Positions 1 through 7,779 of a DNA stretch of 33,642 nt are shown here, piece after piece. The DNA is taken from positions 1 to 33,642 of the forward strand of contig JAAXQF010000415.1 in the NCBI GenBank assembly GCA_012974435.1. Direction: 5' to 3'. The notes under the pieces are model-generated. The model searched no databases, was not told the DNA's origin, and saw only the letters and a list, made by a program, of their open reading frames with translations. The position numbers and the translations under genes were made by a program. Within the stretch, counting starts at the first letter, position 1, and the number at the start of each line of letters is the position of its first letter. The stretch comes from Desulfuromonadales bacterium. Its GTDB lineage: Bacteria > Desulfobacterota > Desulfuromonadia > Desulfuromonadales > BM103.

Positions 1-16
1 TCACGACATACAGCAC

Positions 17-53
17 AAAAACGCCCCAACCTGCTTTCGCGGATCGGGGCGTT
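17..53 (-). terminator. Rho-independent terminator candidate
   Basis: Perfect 8-bp inverted repeat AACGCCCC (20-27) and GGGGCGTT (46-53). Read on the minus strand it is followed by a short run of T. It lies about 150 bases beyond the stop of the enoyl-CoA hydratase gene and is the likely end of that transcript. The loop is rather long (18 bases), so the call is moderate. Confidence 0.6.
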
Positions 54-93
54 CCTATATGTATTACTGCAAGTCATTCTCAGAAGTCCTAAG

Positions 94-115
94 GATATTT
101 GATACACCAAATATC
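94..115. repeat. AT-rich perfect dyad
   Basis: GATATTTG (94-101) and CAAATATC (108-115) form an 8-bp perfect inverted repeat around a 6-base spacer. It sits in the 3' non-coding region after the enoyl-CoA hydratase gene. It could be a protein-binding dyad for a gene outside the window or simply a transcript hairpin. There is no T-run, so it is not a terminator by itself. Confidence 0.3.
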
Positions 116-200
116 AACTCAGAACGTTAACAGAGCCGAATCCTTTTACTTTTCTGACTTATCGCTGCAACGCACAACGATAAAGATACATCTCGACTCT

Positions 201-974
201 TTAAAATTTAGCTGGCCGCTTCTCCATGAAGGCGCTGATGCCCTCCTTGCAATCTTCCGTCGTAAAACAAAGGGCAAAGAGATCCGCCTCGTAACGTGAG
301 CCGCGGGCAAAATCCATCTCCATACCATTATCAATTGCTTCCTTGGCGAGCCGGATGGCCGAAGAGCTTTTATCACACATCTTCATGGCCAGGGAACGCG
401 TCTCTTCCATCAAGCTCTCCTTCGCCACGACGCGATTGACCAGTCCGATCCGGCATGCCTCTTCGGCATCAATCATCTCACCGGTAAAGATCAACTCCTT
501 GGCCCGCCCCTTGCCAACAAGACGCGAGAGACGTTGTGTTCCAGCGAATCCCGGGATTATGCCAAGCTTGACCTCGGGTTGCCCGAACCTGGCTGAATCT
601 GCAGCAATCCGGATGTCACACCCCATTGCCAGTTCACAGCCGCCGCCGAGGGCATAACCGTTAATGGCAGCAATCACTGGCTTGGGAAAAGCTTCAAGCC
701 GATCAATGACCCGCTGTGCCAGTAACGCGAACTCACGGGCGCTGTCGGCATCCAGCGTACCAAGGTGGCTGATATCTCCACCGGCAATAAAAGCTTTCTC
801 ACCTGCGCCGGTGAGGATAACAACGCGAATCTCGTTATCTTTCTCCAGCTCACCAAGCAATCGATCCAGACCTTCGAAAGTTGCAACAGTCAGGGCATTA
901 AGAGCCTTGGGGTTGTTAAAAGTAATCGTCGCTAAAGGGCCATCTTTTTCGAGCAACAAGTTTCCATCCGCCAT
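201..974 (-). CDS. Enoyl-CoA hydratase / crotonase family protein
   Basis: 257-residue single-domain crotonase, the usual length for the family. It should hydrate short-chain enoyl-CoA to 3-hydroxyacyl-CoA in the cytoplasm, in fatty-acid or butyrate-type metabolism. The oxyanion-hole segments AFIAGGD (61-67) and GYALGGG (106-112) are present. Both glutamates expected in active hydratases are visible: Glu114 in GGGCEL and Glu134 in GQPEVKLG. I chose the ATG at 974 over an in-frame codon at 992 because AAGGAG (982-987) lies 7 bases upstream of it. The gene appears monocistronic. A TATACT-like -10 (1046-1051, complement) lies upstream without a convincing -35, and the hairpin at 17-53 is the likely terminator. 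The exact substrate cannot be read from sequence; crotonyl-CoA hydratase (crt-like) is a reasonable guess. Confidence 0.9.
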   Translation of the reverse strand: MADGNLLLEKDGPLATITFNNPKALNALTVATFEGLDRLLGELEKDNEIRVVILTGAGEKAFIAGGDISHLGTLDADSAREFALLAQRVIDRLEAFPKPVIAAINGYALGGGCELAMGCDIRIAADSARFGQPEVKLGIIPGFAGTQRLSRLVGKGRAKELIFTGEMIDAEEACRIGLVNRVVAKESLMEETRSLAMKMCDKSSSAIRLAKEAIDNGMEMDFARGSRYEADLFALCFTTEDCKEGISAFMEKRPAKF

Positions 975-1096
975 GAATATTCTCCTTTGCAACGGGTTGA
1001 TATCAGCAGGCGCCCACGAACCAGCAGGGACGTTAATGATTCGTCAGTATAGCGAATGAACCTGCAATGCGCTACATGTGCAACAGAAAGAACGAC

Positions 1097-1124
1097 AAAG
1101 CCCTCGCTTTGCAGCGAGGGCTTT
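1097..1124 (-). terminator. Strong hairpin after the GGDEF gene
   Basis: Perfect 12-bp stem AAAGCCCTCGCT / AGCGAGGGCTTT with a 4-base loop, 24 bases beyond the stop of the GGDEF gene. The 3' T-run is short, made partly of the stem's own TTT. It probably ends the radical SAM-GGDEF transcript. Confidence 0.7.
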
Positions 1125-1147
1125 GTAATAAACCTATGAAGAGGAGA

Positions 1148-1660
1148 TCAGAATTCATCGCCTGACAACATCTCTTCGTCGAAGCGAATAGCCTTGTTAC
1201 GACCGGTGTCTTTGGCTTTGTAGAGAGCAACATCAGCGTATTTGATGCACTGCCAGAAGCCTTCTCCATCACCGGGGAATTCACTGACGCCAAGGCTGAG
1301 AGTTTTATGAATGGATCCATTGGGGATCTCTATCTTTGCTTCATCGAAAATCTTGCGGATCTTCTCGGCCACGACAATGGCGTCGCCAGGGTTGATATCA
1401 ACCAGCAGAATGAAGAACTCCTCGCCACCGAATCGGATCACGATATCGGTGGCGCGTACGCCCTTATTGATCAGGACAGCCGTCTCTTTAAGGACCAGAT
1501 CACCAACATCGTGTCCATACTGGTCATTGACCTGTTTGAAGTAGTCAAGGTCACACATGATCAGGCTAAGGGTTTTATAGCAACCTTCCAGATGCTCACC
1601 GTTGGGGGCCTCTTTATTCAGCACCTGCAACTTGTACTGGAAGAACTCGGCGTAGCTCAC
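1148..1660 (-). CDS. GGDEF-domain protein (diguanylate cyclase), probably 5'-truncated
   Basis: 170 residues consisting almost only of a GGDEF domain, which makes cyclic di-GMP from two GTP. Visible are the metal/substrate segment CDLDYFKQVND (36-46), the active-site GGEEF, and an allosteric RxxD I-site (RATD) exactly five residues before it. The canonical domain start (D-x-L-T-G-L-x-N-R) is missing or badly degraded, and there is no sensor domain or membrane segment. The only plausible start is GTG at 1660, with a poor ribosome-binding site. The frame is open back to a TAA at 1711-1713 and contains no ATG. The radical SAM stop lies just 12 bases further upstream, so no room exists for a normal N-terminus. 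It is either read through coupling from the radical SAM gene or is a decaying fragment. The C-terminal half is intact and well conserved. Confidence 0.6.
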   Translation of the reverse strand: MSYAEFFQYKLQVLNKEAPNGEHLEGCYKTLSLIMCDLDYFKQVNDQYGHDVGDLVLKETAVLINKGVRATDIVIRFGGEEFFILLVDINPGDAIVVAEKIRKIFDEAKIEIPNGSIHKTLSLGVSEFPGDGEGFWQCIKYADVALYKAKDTGRNKAIRFDEEMLSGDEF

Positions 1661-1724
1661 ATCAATCTCGTCGAGCAGGAGCTTCAGTTCAAGTGTGAAT
1701 TCAGGGGAACGTTAGGAATATAAC

Positions 1725-3452
1725 TCAGCAGGACATCCCGCAACGGCTGCAACCAGGCGTGCAAACATACCCCGGCTGCGCCGCCAGAGCCTGTTCATAT
1801 TCCTTACGCAGGTGACTGCGTTGCACCCCCTGTTGAATAATGTCCCAAGGGAACAACTCCTCCGCTCCACGTTCACGGTGCAGGTAGAAAGCAGGATCGA
1901 TACCTACTTGTCGGCAGGCAGCCTTGAGGCTGGCACCTTCTGCGAGCAATGGCAGGGTCTGACCGACGCGTCGATCACCGCGGGCAAAAAAGCCCTGGAT
2001 CTCGGCATGGCGCAAAGATTCAAAGTTCAACTCAACGTTCGCGACCGGGCGTAAACGTTTCTGCAAGAGTCGATACTTCTTCTCAAGGAGACTGCGTCGC
2101 TCCATCGGCGCCCATTGCAATGGCGTCCATGGCTTGGGCACAAAAGGATTAACGGAAAGGTGTAAGCGACCCAGGCGACCCGCTTGTTTGCCGATCTCTT
2201 CCCAGATCTGCCGGATTTTCACAGTAAGATCGGCAATCGCAAGCACATCGGATTCAACCTCTGAGGGCAAACCGATCATGAAGTAGAGTTTGAGATTCGG
2301 GATCCCGCCTTCGGCCAGCAGCTTGACCGCGGCAAGGATCTGCTCCTCATCAATGCCTTTATTAATGACATCCCGCATTCGTTGGCTGCCCGCCTCCGGA
2401 GCCAGGGCCAGAGTCTTGTGACCTGAATCGGCAAGAACCTTGATCTGTTCGATCGTGATGGCGTCAATCCGCACGCTCGAGACCGAGACTTCGCCACCCT
2501 GTTCCAGGATGTCCCGACCGATATCAGCAATATCATCATAATCGGAAACGGCTGCAGCGACCAGGCCGACTCTACCAACCTCATCATCTGTGTCGAGAAT
2601 CTCCTGGCGCAGGTGCTCCACGGAATGTTCCCGAAAGGGGCGATAGATAAAACCGGCGGCACAGAAACGGCAGGCCTTGGGGCAGCCGCGTGAAACTTCG
2701 ACAAGGTGCATACTGCCGAATTCTGTGTCGGGGGTTGCCACACAGGTCATACTCTGACTGTCATCCAGGTTAGCCTGCCACTGTCGTGCAACCTGTTCCG
2801 GAAGCCCCTCTAACGGCGCCATTGCTATAAGTTCACCACTCTCTTCGTAGCGAACGTCGTAACCACCAGGCTGATAAATCCCCGGCTGTTTTGAAAGTCG
2901 TTCGAGGAGTTCAGTGCGAGATGAAGTCTCAGGATCAAGCAATTGCGACAGGAGTTGAGGAAGGGTCACTTCAGCCTCACCAACCACGAAGATGTCCATG
3001 ACCTCAGCCAGAGGTTCCGGGTTGAGAAAAGCGCAGACGCCACCACAGATGACCAAGGGGTCGCGCTCGGTGCGCTCTTCACGCCAGAACGGCATGCGGC
3101 CGAGTTCAAAGATCGGCGGCAGGTTGAGGTAATCATTTTCGAAAGAGATTGAGAAGGCGATCAGATCAAAATCAGAGAGCGAGCGTTGAGATTCAATCGA
3201 CACAAGGGGAAAACCGGTACGACGATGCTCTTCGATATCTTCAGGATCAGGAAGAAAGAAGCGTTCACAAAGCGCATCGTCACGCTCGTTGAGCATCCGG
3301 TAGACGGTCTGTAGCCCCAGGTTGCTCATTCCCTGGTGGTAGGTGTTCGGATAGATCAGGGCGACGGCCAGACGCCCACCCCAGGGGTTGGCTTTTCCGC
3401 CACTTTCCTGTTCATGACGCTGACGATATTTTTCAATCAGATGACGTGACAT
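1725..3452 (-). CDS. Radical SAM protein, TIGR03960-like, function unknown
   Basis: 575 residues. An N-terminal Rossmann-like region (about 1-180) resembles the B12-binding part of this radical SAM family but lacks an obvious cobalamin DxHxxG motif. The core carries the 4Fe-4S motif C257-x3-C261-x2-C264 (SRGCPKACRFC). The C-terminus ends in a second cysteine cluster, C564, C568, C571 and C575, likely to hold an auxiliary Fe-S centre or metal. Family members are widespread in anaerobes but have no assigned substrate, to my knowledge. ATG at 3452 is preferred over TTG at 3455. No strong Shine-Dalgarno is seen. It is upstream of, and probably co-transcribed with, the short GGDEF gene. Some relatives carry an additional DUF2344-type domain or partner; none is seen here. 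Confidence 0.8.
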   Translation of the reverse strand: MSRHLIEKYRQRHEQESGGKANPWGGRLAVALIYPNTYHQGMSNLGLQTVYRMLNERDDALCERFFLPDPEDIEEHRRTGFPLVSIESQRSLSDFDLIAFSISFENDYLNLPPIFELGRMPFWREERTERDPLVICGGVCAFLNPEPLAEVMDIFVVGEAEVTLPQLLSQLLDPETSSRTELLERLSKQPGIYQPGGYDVRYEESGELIAMAPLEGLPEQVARQWQANLDDSQSMTCVATPDTEFGSMHLVEVSRGCPKACRFCAAGFIYRPFREHSVEHLRQEILDTDDEVGRVGLVAAAVSDYDDIADIGRDILEQGGEVSVSSVRIDAITIEQIKVLADSGHKTLALAPEAGSQRMRDVINKGIDEEQILAAVKLLAEGGIPNLKLYFMIGLPSEVESDVLAIADLTVKIRQIWEEIGKQAGRLGRLHLSVNPFVPKPWTPLQWAPMERRSLLEKKYRLLQKRLRPVANVELNFESLRHAEIQGFFARGDRRVGQTLPLLAEGASLKAACRQVGIDPAFYLHRERGAEELFPWDIIQQGVQRSHLRKEYEQALAAQPGYVCTPGCSRCGMSC

Positions 3453-3593
3453 CAATCACATTCTACGGCGAAGGGTAACAAGATATCAATCTTCAACTGA
3501 GGGTTAGAAGAATACTTGAGGAAAAGAAGGAGAAAGCCTGACAAGGTTTAGTGTCGTGTCAATGATGAAATGACGTTAAAGACAACGCCGTAA

Positions 3594-3669
3594 TTTTTTT
3601 GTGCCAGCAAGGCATGTCTTGAGTCACATAGTTGTAACTACGTGGCTTAAGACATAACGAAGCTGGCGC
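3594..3669. repeat. Long imperfect palindrome, MITE/REP-like
   Basis: Nested inverted repeat. Outer arms are GTGCCAGC (3601-3608) and GCTGGCGC (3662-3669). The inner 19-bp arms at 3615-3633 and 3636-3654 match at 16 of 19 positions and are separated by only 2 bases. Short unpaired segments (3609-3614 and 3655-3661) lie between the arms. Seven T residues (3594-3600) immediately precede it on the plus strand. On neither strand does a T-run follow the stem, so it is a poor terminator. Structure and position (intergenic, next to a damaged gene) suggest a dispersed palindromic element. I see no second copy in this window. Confidence 0.6.
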
Positions 3670-3713
3670 GGAAAAGAACAAGTTGGATGTGTCAGTTTGT
3701 CGTTGATGCGGCA

Positions 3714-4588
3714 CTAGGCTTTGTCTTGCAGGAGTTCCGGCATAAAGGACTGCACGGCTTCGACAACATTATCCACCGTCACACGATCCAGTCGTTGGTC
3801 ACCATCAGCGAAGCAACATCGATCAGGGACATCATCTGTCTGACCGAAGTTTTGCCGACAAAATTATGCACCGGAGCCTGTATAGCTGCGGCGATATCGT
3901 TGCCGATCTCGACTTCACCAGGACCGCCGATCAGCACCACATGCATGCCGTACTCTCTGGCAAGGAAATCACCGACGGCTGCAAAGCGCTCAGGGTACCA
4001 ACGTTTTGCCGAGCCATAAGCGGCTCCGGGGTTGATAGTGACGACGAGCCCTTCGGGTAGCTGCTCTTTCACCCAGGCACGCTCACTATCCAGCAGAGCA
4101 AGGGGCTGTCTTTTCTCTTCAGCCTTGATGCCATAGTAATTGACGATACGCAAAAAAGCGTCAGTTTGGTGAACCGTCTTCTCTGCTTCGCCAAAGGGCA
4201 CCGGGTGGGTCAAAAAGATACGGCGGCCATCCGTGGCAAAGCCAAGACGTCGTGGAATTCCGGCCAGAAAAGCCATGATCCCGGCTTCGATGGCATATTG
4301 GAAGAGAATCGCACAATCGAACTTACGACGGCGCAAATCGGCCGTAAAACGCAACATGCCGAGGACACCGGCATGCTCAGCGCGTTTATTATAAACGATG
4401 ACTTCATCACAGCCGGGATGATTTTCCAGCAACTGGGCAACCAGGGGATTGGCAACGACAGCGATATGGGCATCAGGATAGGTTTCCCTGACGGCCATCA
4501 TAGCCGGAACAGTCATAACAGCATCGCCAAGCCAGTTGGCCGAGCGGATCATGATGCGTTGGATTTTATTGGCGTCGAGTTTTTTCAA
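3714..4588 (-). pseudogene. waaF: Broken ADP-heptose:LPS heptosyltransferase II (glycosyltransferase family 9)
   Basis: The first about 265 residues are a clear WaaF: NWLGDAVMTVPAM near the N-terminus and NPGAAYGSAKRW in the middle. It would add the second heptose to the LPS inner core at the cytoplasmic face. The family expects a TNDSGPMH-type donor-site motif followed by roughly 70 more residues. Here the frame reads VTNDWIV and stops at TGA (3779-3781). In the next frame the same DNA reads DRVTVDNVVEAV...LLQDKA and ends at TAG (3714-3716), which looks like a normal WaaF C-terminus. So an internal segment is missing and the frame is shifted, with the junction near 3786-3793. The start is TTG at 4588, 11 bases after the upstream stop, or ATG at 4552. 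Translation as far as 3779 would give a 269-residue product without donor-site residues, probably inactive. Confidence 0.8.
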
Positions 4589-4599
4589 GAGACATGAAT

Positions 4600-4770
4600 T
4601 CAGTCTAGGGGGAGAGCCTCGTCGATCAGCATGACCGGGATGCCGTCACGAACCGGGTAAGCCAGTTTACAGGCATGACAGTAGAGCTTGTCATGGTTGT
4701 CATCGGGCACAATTTCACCTTTGCATTGCGGGCAGGCCAGTATTTCAAGCAGATCTTTTGATAAAGTCAT
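4600..4770 (-). CDS. Trm112/YcaR-family small zinc-ribbon protein
   Basis: 56-residue protein beginning MTLSKDLLEILACPQCKGE. It has two CxxC knuckles (ACPQCKG at 12-18 and YCHACKL at 30-36) followed by the family's YPVRDGIPVML segment (39-48). This is the UPF0434/Trm112-like fold; the bacterial role is unclear, and eukaryotic Trm112 is a methyltransferase activator. The start ATG at 4770 has GGAG 8 bases upstream. The gene lies 11 bases before the waaF remnant, and such small proteins are often found beside LPS genes (for example near lpxK-kdsB), which fits here. Length is normal for the family. Confidence 0.85.
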   Translation of the reverse strand: MTLSKDLLEILACPQCKGEIVPDDNHDKLYCHACKLAYPVRDGIPVMLIDEALPLD

Positions 4771-4797
4771 CAGTTTTCTCCAGGGTGATATTCACTT

Positions 4798-4826
4798 CTT
4801 CTACAGTAAGCCACATAGCAAGTCAA
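4798..4826 (-). promoter_or_regulatory. Sigma-70-type promoter for the Trm112-waaF unit
   Basis: On the minus strand TTGACT (complement of 4821-4826), a 17-base spacer, then TAGAAG (complement of 4798-4803). This matches 5/6 and 4/6 of consensus. It lies about 27 bases upstream of the Trm112-like start. Confidence 0.5.
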
Positions 4827-4956
4827 ACGCAAAGCCAGGGTTCATAGCTGTATTTTCCAGAAATCACAGCGCCAAATCCCAACCCCGTAGAGAACCTTTC
4901 GAGAAAGACTACATCTGTAGACACTCTTGGTTAGACCTCCAGCTCAAAAACACATC

Positions 4957-5054
4957 TAACGCAAAGACACAAAGACGCAAAGAGACCACTTCTATAATTT
5001 TGAATCTGGACAATCAAGGTTTATCATTCTCTGTGCCTTCGCGTCTTTGCGTTA
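4957..5054. repeat. Inverted AACGCAAAGACGC-type interspersed repeat
   Basis: Left arm 4957-4984 begins TAACGCAAAGAC and continues as internally repetitive CAAAGACGCAAAG. The right arm 5029-5054 is its imperfect reverse complement, ending GTCTTTGCGTTA. About 44 bases of AT-rich sequence lie between them. From memory, similar AACGCAAAGACGC elements are scattered in intergenic DNA of Geobacter relatives and other bacteria. Their role is unknown. Confidence 0.6.
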
Positions 5055-5086
5055 AAATTCGTTTTATCTAGTCTTGCCGTAAGCAC

Positions 5087-5113
5087 AAAAAAAAGGGCCG
5101 CACAAGGCGGCCC
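5087..5113 (-). terminator. Strong terminator of the division/cell-wall operon
   Basis: GGGCCGC (5095-5101) and GCGGCCC (5107-5113) form a perfect 7-bp GC stem with a 5-base loop. It is followed on the minus strand by eight T (5087-5094). It is a textbook intrinsic terminator downstream of ftsZ. Confidence 0.9.
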
Positions 5114-5284
5114 AAAGTAGTTGAGGGAGGTGCATTACAGGCAAGCGCAGAGTTACGAGCAAACCGATAAGACGCCGGGCGGAGAACCGACACGGCCGCT
5201 CACCCTTTGACAAGCACGAAATTAAATTTCAGCAATTGGCCATCGGGGTCTTAAAACCGACCCTTCAGGTAAATGTATTTATTC

Positions 5285-6436
5285 TCAGTCGACGCGTTTG
5301 CGCAGGAACGTCGGGATATCATACTCCTCGTCTTCATTGTAGGACCCGATACGCATACTGGCGCGCGGCTTGTCCTGGTTCTGGTTACGAATGAACGCCG
5401 GGATATCACGGTCAATCTTGGTTGGCGTCTGTACGTTCGGGCGACCCAGCTCAGTGCTAGGGCGTTTGCCCGTATCGAAGGAGCAACCGAAGCCAGTTGC
5501 AATAGCCGTCACCTGGATGGTTTCACCCATATCTTCGTTAACGACCAGTCCGATAAAGATATTGGCGTCTTCATGAACCTTTTCGTGAACGATATTGGCG
5601 ACTTCCTCGTAATCAGCCATGGTCATGCTGGAAGAACCGGTGACATTAACCAGCACACCCTTGGCTCCTGAAATGTCAATCTCTTCGAGCAACGGACTGC
5701 TGATCGCCTGCTGAGCGGCTTCGCAAGCGCGGTTTTCGCCTGTGGCAGTGCCGATACCCATCATGGCCATACCGCGCTCGCTCATCGCCGACTTCACATC
5801 CGCGAAGTCGACGTTGATCATGCCGTGAGTAGTAATCAGATCGGAGATTCCCTGTACGGCCTGACGCAGCACATCATCAGCGGGTTTAAAGGCATCGAGG
5901 ATCCCCATCTGCTTACCGGCAAGACCACTTAAACGGTCGTTTGGAATCAGGATCAGAGAATCAACGATCTGCTTGAGTTCTTCGACACCCTGTACCGCCT
6001 TGCCCATGCGTTGCTTACCTTCGAAAGCAAAGGGCTTGGTGACAACAGCGACCGTTAAGGCACCGAGCTCCTTGGCAACTTCAGCGATAACCGGAGCTGC
6101 ACCGGTCCCGGTTCCACCACCCAGGCCTGCTGCGATAAAGACCATATCAGCGCCTTTCAGCAACTCGGCAATCCGAGCACGATCTTCCTCGGCGGCCTCG
6201 CGACCTACTTCCGGGTTGGCGCCGGCGCCAAGACCCTTGGTCAGCTTCGGACCAATCTGCACACGCATGGAAGAGAGGTTGGCCCGCAATGCCTGGGCAT
6301 CGGTATTGGCAACCATGAACTCCACACCATCAATCTGGGCAGCAATCATCGTATTGACCGCATTGCTACCGCCCCCACCAACACCAACGACCTTAATCTT
6401 AGCTACCTGGTCTACACTTTCGTCAAATTCAAACAT
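5285..6436 (-). CDS. ftsZ: Cell division protein FtsZ
   Basis: 383-residue tubulin-like GTPase that polymerises into the cytokinetic Z-ring at midcell. The glycine-rich N-terminal GTP site VGVGGGGSNAVN (18-29) and the tubulin signature GGGTGTG (106-112) are present. The C-terminal tail ends DIPTFLRKRVD, the conserved peptide that binds FtsA. An ATG at 6454 is in frame, but ATG at 6436 is preceded by GGAGGGAG at the right distance and gives the conserved MFEFDE start. It is the last gene of the cluster, 87 bases after ftsA, and is followed by the terminator at 5087-5113. Length is normal. Confidence 0.97.
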   Translation of the reverse strand: MFEFDESVDQVAKIKVVGVGGGGSNAVNTMIAAQIDGVEFMVANTDAQALRANLSSMRVQIGPKLTKGLGAGANPEVGREAAEEDRARIAELLKGADMVFIAAGLGGGTGTGAAPVIAEVAKELGALTVAVVTKPFAFEGKQRMGKAVQGVEELKQIVDSLILIPNDRLSGLAGKQMGILDAFKPADDVLRQAVQGISDLITTHGMINVDFADVKSAMSERGMAMMGIGTATGENRACEAAQQAISSPLLEEIDISGAKGVLVNVTGSSSMTMADYEEVANIVHEKVHEDANIFIGLVVNEDMGETIQVTAIATGFGCSFDTGKRPSTELGRPNVQTPTKIDRDIPAFIRNQNQDKPRASMRIGSYNEDEEYDIPTFLRKRVD

Positions 6437-6523
6437 AATGACTCCCTCCGCCATTGTTGTGATCGTCGCCTCTCCATGGCAACAATCTGTTTATCTTACG
6501 GTCTTATATTGCTTAGCTAACTT

Positions 6524-7753
6524 TTAGAAAAATTCTCCGAACCACTCTTTCATCCGCCGAGTGACACGATCGAAGAGATTTTCATCTCCGATCACGAAAT
6601 TGCGGGTCTGCATATTGCGGCTGCCATACTTCACCAGGCCAACGCCGGTAGCGTAAATCGGTGAATTGACAACATCGGTCAGCCCGCCAATACCGGTCGG
6701 CTGGCCTCGTCGTACCGGCAGGTCAAAAATCTGCTCGGCAATTTCCGGCATACCAGGAAGAATCGCTGAGCCACCGGTGATCACGACACCGGAAGCGATC
6801 AGATCCTCGTAACCGCTCTTAACGATCTCCCTGTTGACCAGGGTAAAGATCTCCTCAACCCTTGGCTCGAGGATCTCCGCAAGCAATTGCCGTGACAGGA
6901 TCCTTGGGTCTCGTCCACCCACCGAGGGAACTTCGATCGTTTCATCCTTGCCAACCATTGAGGAGAGGCAACAACCCGAAGATTGCTTGATCTTCTCTGC
7001 TTCTGCCGTCGGCGTTCTCAGGCCCACAGCGATATCGTTGGTCAGATGATTACCACCCAGTGAAAGCACCGAGGTGTGCTTGATTGCGCCATCAATAAAG
7101 ATCGCGATATCCGTCGTGCCACCTCCGATATCGACAAGAGCCACACCGAGGTCCTTTTCATCAGGTGTCAAAACAGCTTCAGCAGATGCCAGCTGCTCGA
7201 GGACAATATCGCCAACATCAACACCGGCCTTGTTGCAGCTCTTTATGATATTCTGGGCACTTGCGACTGCGCCGGTGACGATATGGACCCGGGCCTCGAG
7301 ACGCACTCCGCTCATGCCGAGTGGCTCCTTGATGCCGTCCTGATCATCAATGATGAACTCCTGGGGCAGGATGTGAATCACTTCCCGATCCATCGGTATC
7401 GCCAGGGCTTTGGCAGCATCGATAACACGCCGCACATCTTCGTTGCAGACTTCACGGTTCTTGATGGCAATCACACCCTGGGAGTTGATGCCCTTGATAT
7501 GACCACCGGCAATTCCTGCGAACACCGACTTAATCTCACAACCGGCCATCAACTCAGCCTCTTGCAACGCCTTGCGGATCGCGTTGACCGTACTCTCGAT
7601 GTTAATGACCACGCCTTTGCGCAGCCCGCTTGAAGGACTAGTACCGATACCAACGATATCAAGCCCCTCATCAGTTATCGCGCCAACGATGGCACAAATC
7701 TTGGTTGTGCCTATGTCCAGGCCGACTACCAGGTTTTCACGTTTGTTATTCAT
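6524..7753 (-). CDS. ftsA: Cell division protein FtsA
   Basis: 409 residues, actin-fold ATPase that tethers FtsZ to the inner membrane and recruits later divisome proteins. The N-terminal phosphate-1 motif GLDIGTTKICAIVG (12-25), the central phosphate-2 loop VDIGGGTTDIAIF and the adenosine motif GVVITGGSAILPG are clear. The C-terminus is an amphipathic helix (FDRVTRRMKEWFGEFF), the membrane-targeting element. ATG at 7753 has GGGGAGGAAA directly upstream. It is 26 bases downstream of ftsQ in the same operon. Confidence 0.97.
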   Translation of the reverse strand: MNNKRENLVVGLDIGTTKICAIVGAITDEGLDIVGIGTSPSSGLRKGVVINIESTVNAIRKALQEAELMAGCEIKSVFAGIAGGHIKGINSQGVIAIKNREVCNEDVRRVIDAAKALAIPMDREVIHILPQEFIIDDQDGIKEPLGMSGVRLEARVHIVTGAVASAQNIIKSCNKAGVDVGDIVLEQLASAEAVLTPDEKDLGVALVDIGGGTTDIAIFIDGAIKHTSVLSLGGNHLTNDIAVGLRTPTAEAEKIKQSSGCCLSSMVGKDETIEVPSVGGRDPRILSRQLLAEILEPRVEEIFTLVNREIVKSGYEDLIASGVVITGGSAILPGMPEIAEQIFDLPVRRGQPTGIGGLTDVVNSPIYATGVGLVKYGSRNMQTRNFVIGDENLFDRVTRRMKEWFGEFF

Positions 7754-7779
7754 TTTCCTCCCCTTCCCGTTCCTTAAAG

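Larger units (their letters stand above)
4771..5284. other. Non-coding region between ftsZ and the Trm112-like gene
   Basis: No credible gene on either strand. It contains the promoter at 4798-4826, the inverted repeat at 4957-5054 and the terminator at 5087-5113. About 170 bases separate the ftsZ stop from that terminator, forming an unusually long 3' untranslated region in which I recognise nothing beyond a short GGGTC/GACCC hairpin (5246-5263). Confidence 0.6.

Noticed and set aside
3601..3669. Palindrome considered as a transcription terminator
   Set aside because: The T-run is on the wrong side: seven T precede it on the plus strand and only A follows on the minus strand.
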